Source: an uncultured Bacteroidales bacterium
Lineage (GTDB): Bacteria; Bacteroidota; Bacteroidia; Bacteroidales; UBA932
DNA length: 54,069 nucleotides
Direction of reading: 5' to 3'
NCBI GenBank assembly: GCA_900320545.1
Contig: ONSU01000015.1
Span: forward strand, 1 to 54,069
Shown: piece after piece, positions 8,282 through 16,724 of the stretch
Layout of the letters: the number at the start of each line of letters is the position of its first letter
Position numbering within the stretch: the first letter of the stretch is position 1
The notes under the pieces: model-generated
Database searches by the model: none
What the model saw: the letters and a program-made list of their open reading frames with translations, nothing else
Told to the model about the DNA's origin: nothing
Program-made: the position numbers and the translations under genes

Positions 8282-8524
8282 ATGGAAAGAACGGAAATAG
8301 AAAACAAAGTCAGGGAATTCCTGATTGAAGACATTGAAATCGACGAGGAGAAGATCGTCCCGGAGGCCCGCCTCAAGGAAGACCTCGGCATCGACAGTCT
8401 CGATTTCGTGGACATCGTCGTGCTGGTCGACAGGCAGTTCGGCTTCAAGATCCGGCAGGAGGAGATGAAGGGGATCAGGACGCTCTCCGACTTCTGTGAC
8501 TACATCGAGGGAAAGATCGGGTAG
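8282..8524 (+). CDS. Acyl carrier protein 1
   Basis: 80 residues, acidic, with the phosphopantetheine site GIDSLDF and Ser39 as the attachment residue. It is the free carrier for chain extension in this operon. It lies between the first ketosynthase and an acyltransferase, with gaps of 4 and 5 nt. A second, different free ACP (12012) and an ACP domain fused to an AMP ligase (19483) are encoded further on, which suggests separate carriers for starter and extension steps. Confidence 0.9.
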   Translation: MERTEIENKVREFLIEDIEIDEEKIVPEARLKEDLGIDSLDFVDIVVLVDRQFGFKIRQEEMKGIRTLSDFCDYIEGKIG

Positions 8525-8529
8525 CGGAT

Positions 8530-9411
8530 ATGGGTGAGCGTCGCTGGGAAGGTGCAACGCACGGGAATGGATGGATGCATCGCAGTCTGATCGGGCTGCT
8601 GCGCTTCATCGATGTCCGTGTGTTCTATATTTTCTCCGACGTGTTCATCATCCCGTGGTGCGTGCTCTTCCGCCCCAGCCGGCGGACGGCGATGCGCTTC
8701 TACCGCGAGGCGATGGGCTATGGCTGGTGGAAGGCCCTTTGGTCTACCTATCGCAACCATTGCCTGTTCTCCCAGGTGGTCATCGACCGCTTTGCGATGT
8801 ATGCCGGCCGGCATTTCGACGTGGAAATCGTCGGGCACGACGCCTTTAAGGAGATGGCCGCGCGGGAAGCGGGATTTGTGCAGTTGAGTTCCCACATCGG
8901 CAATTACGAGATGGCGGGTTATTCCATTGTCTCAGACCGCAAGGCCATCTGCCCGGTGGTTTTCGCGGGGGAGAAGGCTTCCGTGATGGCGGGTCGCAGC
9001 GAACTTTTCGCCCAGACTAACATCCGGATGATCGAACTGACTCCGGATATGAGCTACCTTTTTGCCATAGACGAGGCTCTCTGCCGGGGCGACATTGTCA
9101 GTTTCCCCTCGGACCGCTTTCTGGAGGGATCCAAGGTCGTCAAGGTTCCGTTCTTCGGACGCGAAGCTTCCTTCCCGCAGGGGCCGTTCAGTGTAGCGAC
9201 GATGCGCGGGGTGGATGTCCTGGCCGTGAATGTGATGAAAGGCGGTCCGAAGCAGTACAAGATCTATCTGACGGAGCTTCCGTACGACCGGTCGCTTCCC
9301 CGCAGGGAACAGATCCGGCAACTTTCCGAAGCCTACGTGGCGGAATTGGAGAAGCGGGTGCGGGAGTATCCGCTCCAGTGGTTTAACTTTTTTGATTTCT
9401 GGGCCGTATGA
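8530..9411 (+). CDS. LpxL/HtrB-like acyltransferase
   Basis: 293 residues. A hydrophobic N-terminal segment (about 18-45) would hold it at the inner membrane. SSHIGNYEMAG contains the HX4E catalytic motif of lipid A secondary acyltransferases, and FPSDRFLEG and VPFFGREASFPQGP match the conserved downstream blocks. In polyene-lipid clusters such proteins transfer an acyl chain onto the lipid anchor. Its place inside the operon (stop overlaps the next ATG by 4 nt) supports a role in that pathway rather than in lipid A, but the acceptor is inferred. A later start at 8575 is possible; the WEGATHG stretch before it fits the family N-terminus, so I keep 8530. Confidence 0.82.
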   Translation: MGERRWEGATHGNGWMHRSLIGLLRFIDVRVFYIFSDVFIIPWCVLFRPSRRTAMRFYREAMGYGWWKALWSTYRNHCLFSQVVIDRFAMYAGRHFDVEIVGHDAFKEMAAREAGFVQLSSHIGNYEMAGYSIVSDRKAICPVVFAGEKASVMAGRSELFAQTNIRMIELTPDMSYLFAIDEALCRGDIVSFPSDRFLEGSKVVKVPFFGREASFPQGPFSVATMRGVDVLAVNVMKGGPKQYKIYLTELPYDRSLPRREQIRQLSEAYVAELEKRVREYPLQWFNFFDFWAV

Positions 9412-9860
9412 CGCTGAGTGAAGTGACAGACGCATTTGTCCGGTCGATCGACATCCACGGCGTCCTGCCTCAGCAGGAACCGTTCGTGATGGTCGGCTCC
9501 CTGGTGCATTTCGCGCTGGATAGTTCGACGACCGAAACGCGGGTCGCCGCGGACAATCTCTTCGTCGAGGACGGCTGTTTCTCCGCCTTCGGGATGATGG
9601 AGAACATCGCGCAGACCTGTGCGGCCCGGATCGGATTCTATAACAAATACATCCTCCTCAGACCGGTCGAGATCGGCTACATCGGAGCCGTCCGCGAGTT
9701 TGAGGTGTTCGGCCTGGCGGAAGCCGGGTCGGTCATCACGACGACCGTCGACGTGGAGGAGGAAATTTTCGGGATGACGCTGGCCCGCGCGACCGTCCGT
9801 TGCGGAGAGAAGGTGCTGGCGACGGCCCGGATTAAACTTGCCGTAAAGAATGCAGCCTGA
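9408..9860 (+). CDS. Hotdog-fold 3-hydroxyacyl-ACP dehydratase-like subunit (Glu, no His)
   Basis: 150 residues, one hotdog domain. LPQQEPFVMV aligns with the FabZ start LPHRxPFLLV, and MMENIAQTCA aligns with the FabZ helix carrying the catalytic Glu. The position 14 residues before that Glu, where FabZ has the His of HFPG, is Leu, and no His is nearby. The partner at 14869 shows the opposite loss. Aryl polyene clusters typically carry two dehydratase-like proteins, so this is probably one half of a heteromeric dehydratase. It starts in an ATGA overlap with the acyltransferase. Confidence 0.82.
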   Translation: MTLSEVTDAFVRSIDIHGVLPQQEPFVMVGSLVHFALDSSTTETRVAADNLFVEDGCFSAFGMMENIAQTCAARIGFYNKYILLRPVEIGYIGAVREFEVFGLAEAGSVITTTVDVEEEIFGMTLARATVRCGEKVLATARIKLAVKNAA

Positions 9861-10278
9861 CCTCATACTGACTGTCGAAAAGCCGTTTGCCATCCGTTTC
9901 AACGAGGTGGATATGATGGGCGTCGTGTGGCACGGAGCCTATCCGGTTTATCTGGAAGATGCCCGGGAGGCCTTTGGCGATAAGTACGGACTCTCTTATC
10001 ACCGCTATATCGCCGAACGGATCGCCGCGCCGGTCGTGGACCTTCACATCAACTACCGCCGTCCGCTCCGCTACGGGATGAATCCTGTCGTCCGCATCAC
10101 CTACCGGCCCTCCGAGGCGGCCAAGATCGTCTTCGACTATGAAATTGTCGATTCTGCCACCGGTGACGTGTGCCTGACGGCCCGTACCGTGCAGGTCTTT
10201 ACGGATTTCGAGGGTAATCTCTTCTGGGAATCCCCGGAATTCTATACGCAGTGGAAAACCAAAGTGGGACTGCTATGA
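9850..10278 (+). CDS. Acyl-CoA/ACP thioesterase, 4HBT hotdog family
   Basis: 142 residues. The segment FNEVDMMGVVWHGAYPVYLEDARE is the 4-hydroxybenzoyl-CoA thioesterase/YbgC signature, with Asp in VDMMG as the likely catalytic residue. It probably hydrolyses or edits acyl thioesters; aryl polyene operons include such an enzyme. It overlaps the preceding gene by 11 nt, and its TGA overlaps the ATG of the next gene (ATGA), indicating translational coupling. The natural substrate cannot be read from the sequence. Confidence 0.83.
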   Translation: MQPDLILTVEKPFAIRFNEVDMMGVVWHGAYPVYLEDAREAFGDKYGLSYHRYIAERIAAPVVDLHINYRRPLRYGMNPVVRITYRPSEAAKIVFDYEIVDSATGDVCLTARTVQVFTDFEGNLFWESPEFYTQWKTKVGLL

Positions 10279-12008
10279 CGGGTATTCTGGCGACAAATAT
10301 CACTTCTCCGATCGGACTTACGACGGCCGCGAATTTCGAGGCTGTCCGCCGGGGAGAGGTGTCGCAGAAGAACCTCGCCGGCTTCCGGGGGCTCCCGGTC
10401 AATATCTGCGCCGGCTGCTTCACAGAGGAGCAGCGTGCGGCGTTGCGCATCCCCGGATTCAGTTGGCTCGAGTCGCTGGAGATCCGTTCCGTACAGGAGG
10501 CTCTGAGCCATTGCGACGTGGACCCGGCGTCCCCGCGGACGCTCTTTGTCCTGAGCACTACGCTCGGCAACGTGGACGAGCTCTCCGCTTCTCCCGAGAC
10601 CGACGGCGACTTCCGGAATTACGGCGAATCCGCCCGCAAAGTGGCGCGTCATCTCGGCATCGTGACCGAGCCGGTCATCGTCTGCAACGCCTGCGTGTCG
10701 GGCGTGACGGCGCAGCTTCTGGCCGACCGGCTGATTGCCTCCGGCCGATATGACCACGCCATCATCTGCGGCGCCGATTCGCTTTCGCCTTTTATCGTGG
10801 CCGTTTTCACCTCCTTCCAGTCCCTTTCGCCGACGGTCTGCCGTCCGTTCGACATCGAACGGCTCGGCCTCAATCTCGGCGAGGCTGCCTCCACGGTGAT
10901 TCTTGGGAAGTCTTCCGGGGCTGGGACGTGGCGGATTCTCGACGGCTCTCTGGACAACGATTCCTATCATGTCAGCGCCCCCGATCCGACGGGCGACGGC
11001 GTCCGCCGGGTGATTGAAAAGGTCGTCGCGGGGCGGGATGTGTCCGATCTGGCGACGGTCTGTGTCCACGGGACCGGTACGATGTTCAACGATGAAATGG
11101 AGTCGAAGGCCATCGCTGCGGCGGGGCTGAGTGGTGTTCCCGTGTCGTCCTATAAGGCGTATTTCGGCCATACGATGGGCGCCTGCGGCCTTTTGGAGAC
11201 GGTCCTGGCCTTGTATGCGCTGGATCAGGGGGTGATCCTCCCGGCGGGCGGATACGAGGAGATCGGCGTCAGCGGGCGGATAGACATCAGCCCGGCGGAG
11301 CGCCCGACCGGGAAGCGGACGCTGCTGAAGATTGTGTCCGGCTTCGGTGGGTGCAATGGAGCGGCGGTGTATGGGAAGGAGATTCCGGGTCAAGCCCGGA
11401 ATGACGGAGAAGGACAGCCTCGGTATGACAGGGATTGGCAGGTGGTGCGGAGGCTGAGGATTCGGTCGGGAAAAGGAGAGATGGACGGAAAGGACTTGGT
11501 CGTGGAGTTGGACGGGCAGGAAGTGGCCGTGGAAGGGGAGGGGCAGGAGATGCTGACCGCCCTTTACAAGGCCCGGCTCGGCGACAATCCGCGCTATTTC
11601 AAGATGGATCCGTTCAGCCGGCTGACCTATCTGGGCGTCGGGCTGCTCCTCAAGGATATAAAGGTGGAGCCGACGAAGGTTGGCATTCTCCTGTTCAATG
11701 GGACGGGGTCCATTCTGGCGGACCGCAAGCATCTGGCGACCTTCACGGGCGACGCCGGATTCTATCCCAGCCCGGCCGTCTGTATCAACACGCTCCCCAA
11801 TGTGGTCGTCGGCGAGATCGCCTCTCGCTACCGCGTCAAGGGGGAGACGACATTCCTCATTCTCCCCGAAAAGAACGAGGCCCTGATGGCGGACATCACC
11901 GCCGCCACGCTTGCCGCGCAGGGGCCCTTTACAATGGTGACCGGCTGGGTGGACTGCCCCGAGCCGGACGCCTATGAAGCCGATTTACAAATAATTACTA
12001 CGCAATAA
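10275..12008 (+). CDS. Two-domain ketosynthase: KS + Ketoacyl-synt_2-like, with in-frame palindromic repeat in the linker
   Basis: 577 residues from the ATG at 10275. Residues 1 to about 365 are a ketosynthase with full catalytic residues: VCNACVSG, VCVHGTGTMFND and SYKAYFGHTMGACG. Residues about 425-577 resemble the N-terminal ketosynthase-like domain seen in aryl polyene and DAR clusters (Ketoacyl-synt_2), with no active-site Cys visible. The linker contains KEIPGQARNDGEG, the translation of a palindromic DNA repeat at 11381-11407. The other ketosynthase at 12269 has the same two-domain order without that insert. It likely works as a condensing enzyme or chain-length partner. Confidence 0.85.
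   Translation: MTGILATNITSPIGLTTAANFEAVRRGEVSQKNLAGFRGLPVNICAGCFTEEQRAALRIPGFSWLESLEIRSVQEALSHCDVDPASPRTLFVLSTTLGNVDELSASPETDGDFRNYGESARKVARHLGIVTEPVIVCNACVSGVTAQLLADRLIASGRYDHAIICGADSLSPFIVAVFTSFQSLSPTVCRPFDIERLGLNLGEAASTVILGKSSGAGTWRILDGSLDNDSYHVSAPDPTGDGVRRVIEKVVAGRDVSDLATVCVHGTGTMFNDEMESKAIAAAGLSGVPVSSYKAYFGHTMGACGLLETVLALYALDQGVILPAGGYEEIGVSGRIDISPAERPTGKRTLLKIVSGFGGCNGAAVYGKEIPGQARNDGEGQPRYDRDWQVVRRLRIRSGKGEMDGKDLVVELDGQEVAVEGEGQEMLTALYKARLGDNPRYFKMDPFSRLTYLGVGLLLKDIKVEPTKVGILLFNGTGSILADRKHLATFTGDAGFYPSPAVCINTLPNVVVGEIASRYRVKGETTFLILPEKNEALMADITAATLAAQGPFTMVTGWVDCPEPDAYEADLQIITTQ
11381..11407. repeat. Palindromic repeat inside a ketosynthase gene, copy 3
   Basis: GATTCCGGGTCAAGCCCGGA plus ATGACGG forms the same hairpin type as the intergenic copies at 153, 926 and 53244, but here it is translated in frame as part of an interdomain linker. 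Confidence 0.8.
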
Positions 12009-12011
12009 ATT

Positions 12012-12269
12012 ATGGAAGAACTGATCCACACCCTTAAACTTCAGATCATAGACGCCCTCAACCTGGAGGGAATGACCCCGGAAGACATCGGCAATGATGA
12101 CCCGCTCTTCGGCGAAGGCCTCGGGCTGGACTCGATCGACGCCCTCGAGCTGATCGTCATCCTCGACAAGAACTACGGTATCAAGCTCGCCAATGCCGCC
12201 GAAGGCAAGGAAGTCTTCAAGAGCGTCGCGACCATCGCCGATTACGTCTCCAAGCACCGTACGAAGTAA
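12012..12269 (+). CDS. Acyl carrier protein 2
   Basis: 85 residues with GLDSIDALE; Ser41 is the predicted phosphopantetheine site. It is more similar to carriers of type II PKS-like systems (long helix II ending in VILDKNYGIKL) than to ACP 1. It starts 3 nt after the two-domain ketosynthase, and its TAA overlaps the next ATG by one base, so it is translated together with both ketosynthases. Confidence 0.9.
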   Translation: MEELIHTLKLQIIDALNLEGMTPEDIGNDDPLFGEGLGLDSIDALELIVILDKNYGIKLANAAEGKEVFKSVATIADYVSKHRTK

Positions 12270-13969
12270 TGGCGGCCTCCATCGGCATCACCGGTCTCGG
12301 CATCATCTGCGCCATCGGCAACAACGCCGGTGAGGTGCGAGACGCCCTGCTCCGGAAGGAATCCGGCATCGGACCGATCCGTTACCTGCCCTCCCTGCAC
12401 ACCGAGCTCCCCGTCGGCGAGATCAAAATGTCGACCGCGGAGATGATGGAGATGCTCGGCGTCGACGAACCGCTTGCGAGCCGGACCGCCCTGATGGGCG
12501 CGATCGCGGTGAAGGAAGCCCTAGCGGATGCCGGAATCCGGGATGTTTCGGGGAAGCGGGTCGCCCTGATTTCCGGGACGACGGTGGGCGTGATGGACGT
12601 GACCGAGGTCCAGTTCGAGAAACTCGGCGGGATGGATCCCGGGATTCCGCGCGGCAACGAATGCGGCAAGAGCACGCAGGATACGGCCCGGTACGCCGGT
12701 CTTGAATCCGCATCCTGCTGCACGATATCGACGGCCTGCTCCTCGGCGCTCAACGCGCTGATGATCGGGGCGGAGATGCTGCTCCGCGACGAGGTCAACC
12801 TCGTGGTGGCCGGCGGGACCGAGGGACTCAGCAAGTTCCATCTCAACGGGTTCAATTCACTGATGATCCTCGATCACGAAAGGTGCCGTCCTTTCGATGA
12901 CACCCGCGCCGGACTCAATCTCGGCGAGGGTGCGGCATATGTCGTGCTGGAGAAGAATGCTCCCGGTGCGATGGCCTATATCGCGGGTTATGCCAACCGC
13001 TGCGACGCCTTCCACCAGACCGCCACATCCGCGGACGGGGACGGGGCCTTCCTGGCGATGACGGGAGCCCTCGACCGGGCCGGACTCGCGCCGGAGGATA
13101 TCCGGTATATCAATGCGCACGGTACCGCTACGCCCGACAATGACGTCGCGGAGAGCAACGCTTTCCACCGCGTTTTCGGCGAAGCGATCCCGGAGATGTC
13201 CTCCACCAAGTCCTATACGGGCCATACGACCTCCGCTTCCGGATCGATCGAGGCGGTCATCTGCGTGCTGGCGATGCGCGGCGGCTTCACGCCCGCCTCG
13301 CTGGGATGGTCCACGCCCATTCCGGGCGGCGCCGTTCCGACCCCGGGCCATACGGGCGTCCGTCTGGAGAACGTAATGTGCAACGCCTTCGGCTTCGGAG
13401 GCAACGATTCGTCGATGATATTCAGTCTGCAGGAGCGTATGCTGTCCTGCACGGATTCCTATGGCGTCCGTGAGGCGGCCCGGGTGCGGATCGACGCCCC
13501 GGAAGACCTTCCCTCGCTGAACGAATTCTACACCCCGATGGAGACGCGCAGGATGTGCAGACTGATGAAGGCGGCCCTGCTGTCGGCCTTCCGAGCGCTC
13601 CGCTCCGCCGGACTGGAGAAGCCGGAGGCCATCCTCTCGGCGACTTCGACCGGAATGCTCGAGACGAGCACCCAGTTCCTCTCCGACATCGTCGCCAACA
13701 AAGAGCAGATGCTCAAGCCGACGCTGTTTATGATGTGCACGCACAACACCATCGCCTCCGCCATCGCCATCCGGACGAAGTGCCACGGCTACAACTGCAC
13801 CTATTCCCAGAGCGGGGAATCCACCTTCTGGGCGATGCGGGACGCCCGGCGGCTCATCGCCTCGGGCGAGGCCGCCTCGGTGCTGGTCTGCTCGTTTGAC
13901 GAGAATTGCGCCGATGGCGTGACCACCGATTTTTTCGCCGAAACCGTTATTCTTACCCGGGATGCATAA
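12269..13969 (+). CDS. Two-domain ketosynthase: KS + Ketoacyl-synt_2-like
   Basis: 566 residues. The N-terminal KS domain (1 to about 395) has STACSSAL, NAHGTATPDND and STKSYTGHTTSASGS, so the Cys-His-His triad is intact, and ends NAFGFGGND. The C-terminal domain (about 415-566) starts TRRMCRLMKAALLSAFRAL and resembles the truncated ketosynthase domain typical of aryl polyene and dialkylresorcinol clusters. Its role there is not clear to me; a chain-length or structural partner is plausible. This is the third ketosynthase of the operon. Its 3' end overlaps the small transporter gene by 8 nt. Confidence 0.88.
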   Translation: MAASIGITGLGIICAIGNNAGEVRDALLRKESGIGPIRYLPSLHTELPVGEIKMSTAEMMEMLGVDEPLASRTALMGAIAVKEALADAGIRDVSGKRVALISGTTVGVMDVTEVQFEKLGGMDPGIPRGNECGKSTQDTARYAGLESASCCTISTACSSALNALMIGAEMLLRDEVNLVVAGGTEGLSKFHLNGFNSLMILDHERCRPFDDTRAGLNLGEGAAYVVLEKNAPGAMAYIAGYANRCDAFHQTATSADGDGAFLAMTGALDRAGLAPEDIRYINAHGTATPDNDVAESNAFHRVFGEAIPEMSSTKSYTGHTTSASGSIEAVICVLAMRGGFTPASLGWSTPIPGGAVPTPGHTGVRLENVMCNAFGFGGNDSSMIFSLQERMLSCTDSYGVREAARVRIDAPEDLPSLNEFYTPMETRRMCRLMKAALLSAFRALRSAGLEKPEAILSATSTGMLETSTQFLSDIVANKEQMLKPTLFMMCTHNTIASAIAIRTKCHGYNCTYSQSGESTFWAMRDARRLIASGEAASVLVCSFDENCADGVTTDFFAETVILTRDA

Positions 13970-14321
13970 TATACTTCTGATACCGCTCGCCGTCGTCCAG
14001 AGTCTGCTGTTGGCCTCCGGACAGGTTCTCCTGAAATTCGCCCTCGCGCGGATGCTGCCTTTCTCGTGGACGTTTCCGTTCTGGAAATCCGTCTTCGTGA
14101 ACTGGCAGTTCGCCGCCTGCGGCCTGTGCTACGGGGCGGGGAGCATCCTCTGGTTCTACATCCTCAAGCATTATCCGTTCAGCATGGCCTATCCGATGGT
14201 GTCGCTCAGCTATGTCTTTGGTATGATTGCTGCAATCGTGTTCTTCCACGAGCCGGTCAGTCTCGCCAAATGGCTGGGCGTGCTCCTGATTATGGCCGGC
14301 TGTTATTTTATCGCCAAATGA
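13962..14321 (+). CDS. Small four-helix EamA/SMR-type transporter
   Basis: 119 residues with four hydrophobic segments (about 3-22, 38-58, 67-90, 98-117). GQVLLKFAL near the start and YPMVSLSYVFGMIAAIVFFHEP are typical of SMR/ArnE-like half-size drug/metabolite transporters, which act as dimers. In this operon it may flip a lipid or polyene intermediate across the inner membrane, which is inference from position. Both ends overlap neighbours (8 nt and ATGA). Confidence 0.8.
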   Translation: MHNILLIPLAVVQSLLLASGQVLLKFALARMLPFSWTFPFWKSVFVNWQFAACGLCYGAGSILWFYILKHYPFSMAYPMVSLSYVFGMIAAIVFFHEPVSLAKWLGVLLIMAGCYFIAK

Positions 14322-14872
14322 AACGCATCCTGTCCGTCCTCCTTCTGCTGCTGTCGCTGGGTCCGCTCCGGGCTCAGGACGCCGATGCGCTGAAGCGCCG
14401 GATCGTCGATGCGGGGAAGCGGATCTCCGGCCTGTCCTGCGATTTCGTGCAGACCCGGCAGTCGGCGATGCTCGCCGAAAAGGCGGTTTCGACGGGACGG
14501 ATGGTCTACCGGAGTCCGGATTACCTGGAGTGGTCGTACCTGAAACCCTCGTCAAGAAAGTTCGTCTATGACGGTAGCGCCGCCGACACGGGGAAGGACA
14601 AGATGCTCCGGGACATGGCCCGGCTGATCGTCGGAAGCATCGCCGGGGGCGGTCTCGCGGACGAGTCGGCCTTCCGCACGGAGGCGTCGCTTTCGGGCGG
14701 GGAGATTGTGGTGAAGATGTACCCGCTGAAGCGGGATATGAAGCGGATGTTCACTTCGCTGGAGATCCGCTATAAGGCCGATACCCTGGAAGCGACCCGT
14801 TTCGAGATGGACGAGGCCTCCGGGGACGTGACCCTCATCGAATTCAAAAACAGCCAGATAACGCGCCGATGA
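14318..14872 (+). CDS. LolA-like outer-membrane lipoprotein/lipid carrier
   Basis: 184 residues from the ATG at 14318, with an N-terminal signal peptide (RILSVLLLLLSLGPLRAQ). The mature part has LSCDFVQTRQSAML and GRMVYRSPDYLEWSYLKP, the usual start of the LolA half-barrel. Aryl polyene operons encode a dedicated LolA-like protein, presumed to carry the lipid product through the periplasm between the MMPL exporter and the outer membrane. This is a cluster-specific paralogue rather than necessarily the housekeeping lolA. The ATGA overlaps on both sides support cotranslation. Confidence 0.83.
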   Translation: MKRILSVLLLLLSLGPLRAQDADALKRRIVDAGKRISGLSCDFVQTRQSAMLAEKAVSTGRMVYRSPDYLEWSYLKPSSRKFVYDGSAADTGKDKMLRDMARLIVGSIAGGGLADESAFRTEASLSGGEIVVKMYPLKRDMKRMFTSLEIRYKADTLEATRFEMDEASGDVTLIEFKNSQITRR

Positions 14873-15231
14873 AGCCTTTGTACAACGTGGATTTCGTCCG
14901 GGAAGCGGACGGGGGATATGACTGCGGGATCCACCTGGACCCCTCTCATCTTGTGTATCGGGCGCATTTTCCCGGCGAACCGATTACGCCCGGAGTATGT
15001 ATCCTGCAGATGTCCGTGCAGATCCTGTCGCGGATTCTGGATACGCCGCTTCGCGTGGAACGCTTCAAGAATGTCAAATTCCTGCAGATCCTCGTTCCCG
15101 GGGTCGCGGAGGATATCGTCTGGCGCTTCCGGGACATTCAGCGCGAAGGGGATGCCGTCGAGGCCCGGTGCGTGCTGACCTCCGGAGAATCCGTCATCGC
15201 CAAACTCAGCGTTTTATGCCGGAAGTCCTGA
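14869..15231 (+). CDS. Hotdog-fold dehydratase-like subunit (His, no Glu)
   Basis: 120 residues, a single hotdog domain. RAHFPGEPITPGVCILQMSV matches the FabZ active-site segment with its catalytic His, but the catalytic Glu of LILEAMAQ is Gln here. With the Glu-only protein at 9408 this makes a complementary pair, consistent with a composite active site in a heteromer as proposed for the two dehydratases of aryl polyene clusters. It overlaps LolA (ATGA) and the downstream glycosyltransferase fusion by 16 nt. Confidence 0.83.
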   Translation: MKPLYNVDFVREADGGYDCGIHLDPSHLVYRAHFPGEPITPGVCILQMSVQILSRILDTPLRVERFKNVKFLQILVPGVAEDIVWRFRDIQREGDAVEARCVLTSGESVIAKLSVLCRKS

Positions 15232-16724
15232 CGCCCGGGCAGGAAGCCCTCCGCCGCAGAGGCGTCTGCGTGGTGATCCCGACCTACAACAATGCCGGGA
15301 CCGTCGCGGATGTCGTCTCGCGGGCGCGGGAGCAGTGCGCGGACGTTTTCGTGGTGCTGGACGGCTGTACGGACGGGACGGAGGCGTTGCTCCTGGAGAT
15401 GCCCGTGCGCCGGATCGTCCTTCCCCGGAACGGAGGAAAGGGCAAGGCGCTGAAGGCCGGTTTCAGGGCGGCCCTGGAGGCGGGATTCGCTTACGCCATC
15501 ACGCTCGACGCAGACGGACAGCATTATCCCGAAGACATTCCGCTTTTCCTCGAGGCCAACCGGGCGCATCCCGGGGCGCTCATCGTAGGGGAGCGGCAGG
15601 GGCTGAAGGATGCCGAACGCTCCGGAGGGAGCCGTTTTGCCAACGCTTTCAGCAATTTCTGGTTCTTCGTCCAGACCCTCCGGCCGCTCAGGGATACCCA
15701 GACGGGCTACCGGCTCTATCCGCTCCGGCATCTGCACGGCCTGTCGCTTCTGACATCCCGCTATGAGGCGGAACTGGAGCTGCTGGTCTTTTCGGCCTGG
15801 CACGGAACCCCGCTGAAAAGTCTGCCCGTGCGTGTTTACTATCCGCCCAGGGAGGAGCGCGTGTCGCATTTCCGCCCAGGGAGGGATTTCCTCCGGATTA
15901 CGCTGCTCAATACGGCCCTGTGCATCCTGGCGCTGGTCTACGGGCTGCCGCTGACGATCGGACGGGCCGTATACCGGTTCCTCAAGTTCTTCCTGGGATT
16001 TACGACTTTCGCGGTCGTGACCTTTTTCTTTGTCACCCCCGCCGTCTTCCTGTATCTCACTTTCGGCGGGAAATCGCCGCGGAAGAAAGAGAAAGTGCAC
16101 GGATTTATCCATCGGCTGGCCCGTTTCGCGGTATTCCGCCTGGGATGGCCCGGTCTGAAATATACGCTCCACAATCCCTCCGGCGAGGATTTCTCGCGTC
16201 CGGCGATCCTGCTTTGCAACCACCAGTCGCACCTGGATATCCTTCCCCTCCTGGCGCTGTCGCCCAGGATGGTGCTGGTAACGACGGACTGGGTCTGGAA
16301 GAATCCCTTTTACGGCTATGTCATCCGGAATGCCGATTATCTCCGCGCTTCCGGCGGCCCGGACGAACTGATCGCCAAGGCCCGCGAACTCACGGCCCGC
16401 GGCTACATCGTGGCAGGATACCCCGAAGGTACGCGTGCGCTGGACGGAAAAGGCATCGGACGCTTCCACCAGGGCGCTTTCGTGCTGGCCCGGGAACTGG
16501 GTGCCGACATTCTGCCCGTTGTGCTTTACGGAACCGGGAGGGCGCTGCCGAAGCACGGACGGTCGATCCGCCGCTGGCCGGTCCGGATCGAGATCGGGGA
16601 GCGGATTACGCCCGAAGCGCTCCTGCAGTGCGGTGAAACCCCGCGGGAGCAGGCCTCGCGGCTCAGGAAATGGTATCGGACCCGTTTCGCGGAGATTGCG
16701 GACGAAATGGAGCAGCACGTATGA
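15216..16724 (+). CDS. GT2 glycosyltransferase fused to PlsC-type acyltransferase
   Basis: 502 residues from the ATG at 15216. Residues about 13-240 are a GT-A glycosyltransferase family 2 domain: VVIPTYNNAGTV, LDGCTDGT, LDADGQHY and DTQTGYRLYP. One to three membrane helices follow (about 230-290). Residues about 320-500 are a PlsC acyltransferase with NHQSHLD (HX4D, His336) and YPEGTR (Glu near 404). Such fusions occur in aryl polyene clusters and probably assemble the glycolipid anchor of the polyene. The start overlaps the upstream dehydratase by 16 nt, and its stop overlaps the MMPL gene in ATGA. Confidence 0.87.
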   Translation: MPEVLTPGQEALRRRGVCVVIPTYNNAGTVADVVSRAREQCADVFVVLDGCTDGTEALLLEMPVRRIVLPRNGGKGKALKAGFRAALEAGFAYAITLDADGQHYPEDIPLFLEANRAHPGALIVGERQGLKDAERSGGSRFANAFSNFWFFVQTLRPLRDTQTGYRLYPLRHLHGLSLLTSRYEAELELLVFSAWHGTPLKSLPVRVYYPPREERVSHFRPGRDFLRITLLNTALCILALVYGLPLTIGRAVYRFLKFFLGFTTFAVVTFFFVTPAVFLYLTFGGKSPRKKEKVHGFIHRLARFAVFRLGWPGLKYTLHNPSGEDFSRPAILLCNHQSHLDILPLLALSPRMVLVTTDWVWKNPFYGYVIRNADYLRASGGPDELIAKARELTARGYIVAGYPEGTRALDGKGIGRFHQGAFVLARELGADILPVVLYGTGRALPKHGRSIRRWPVRIEIGERITPEALLQCGETPREQASRLRKWYRTRFAEIADEMEQHV

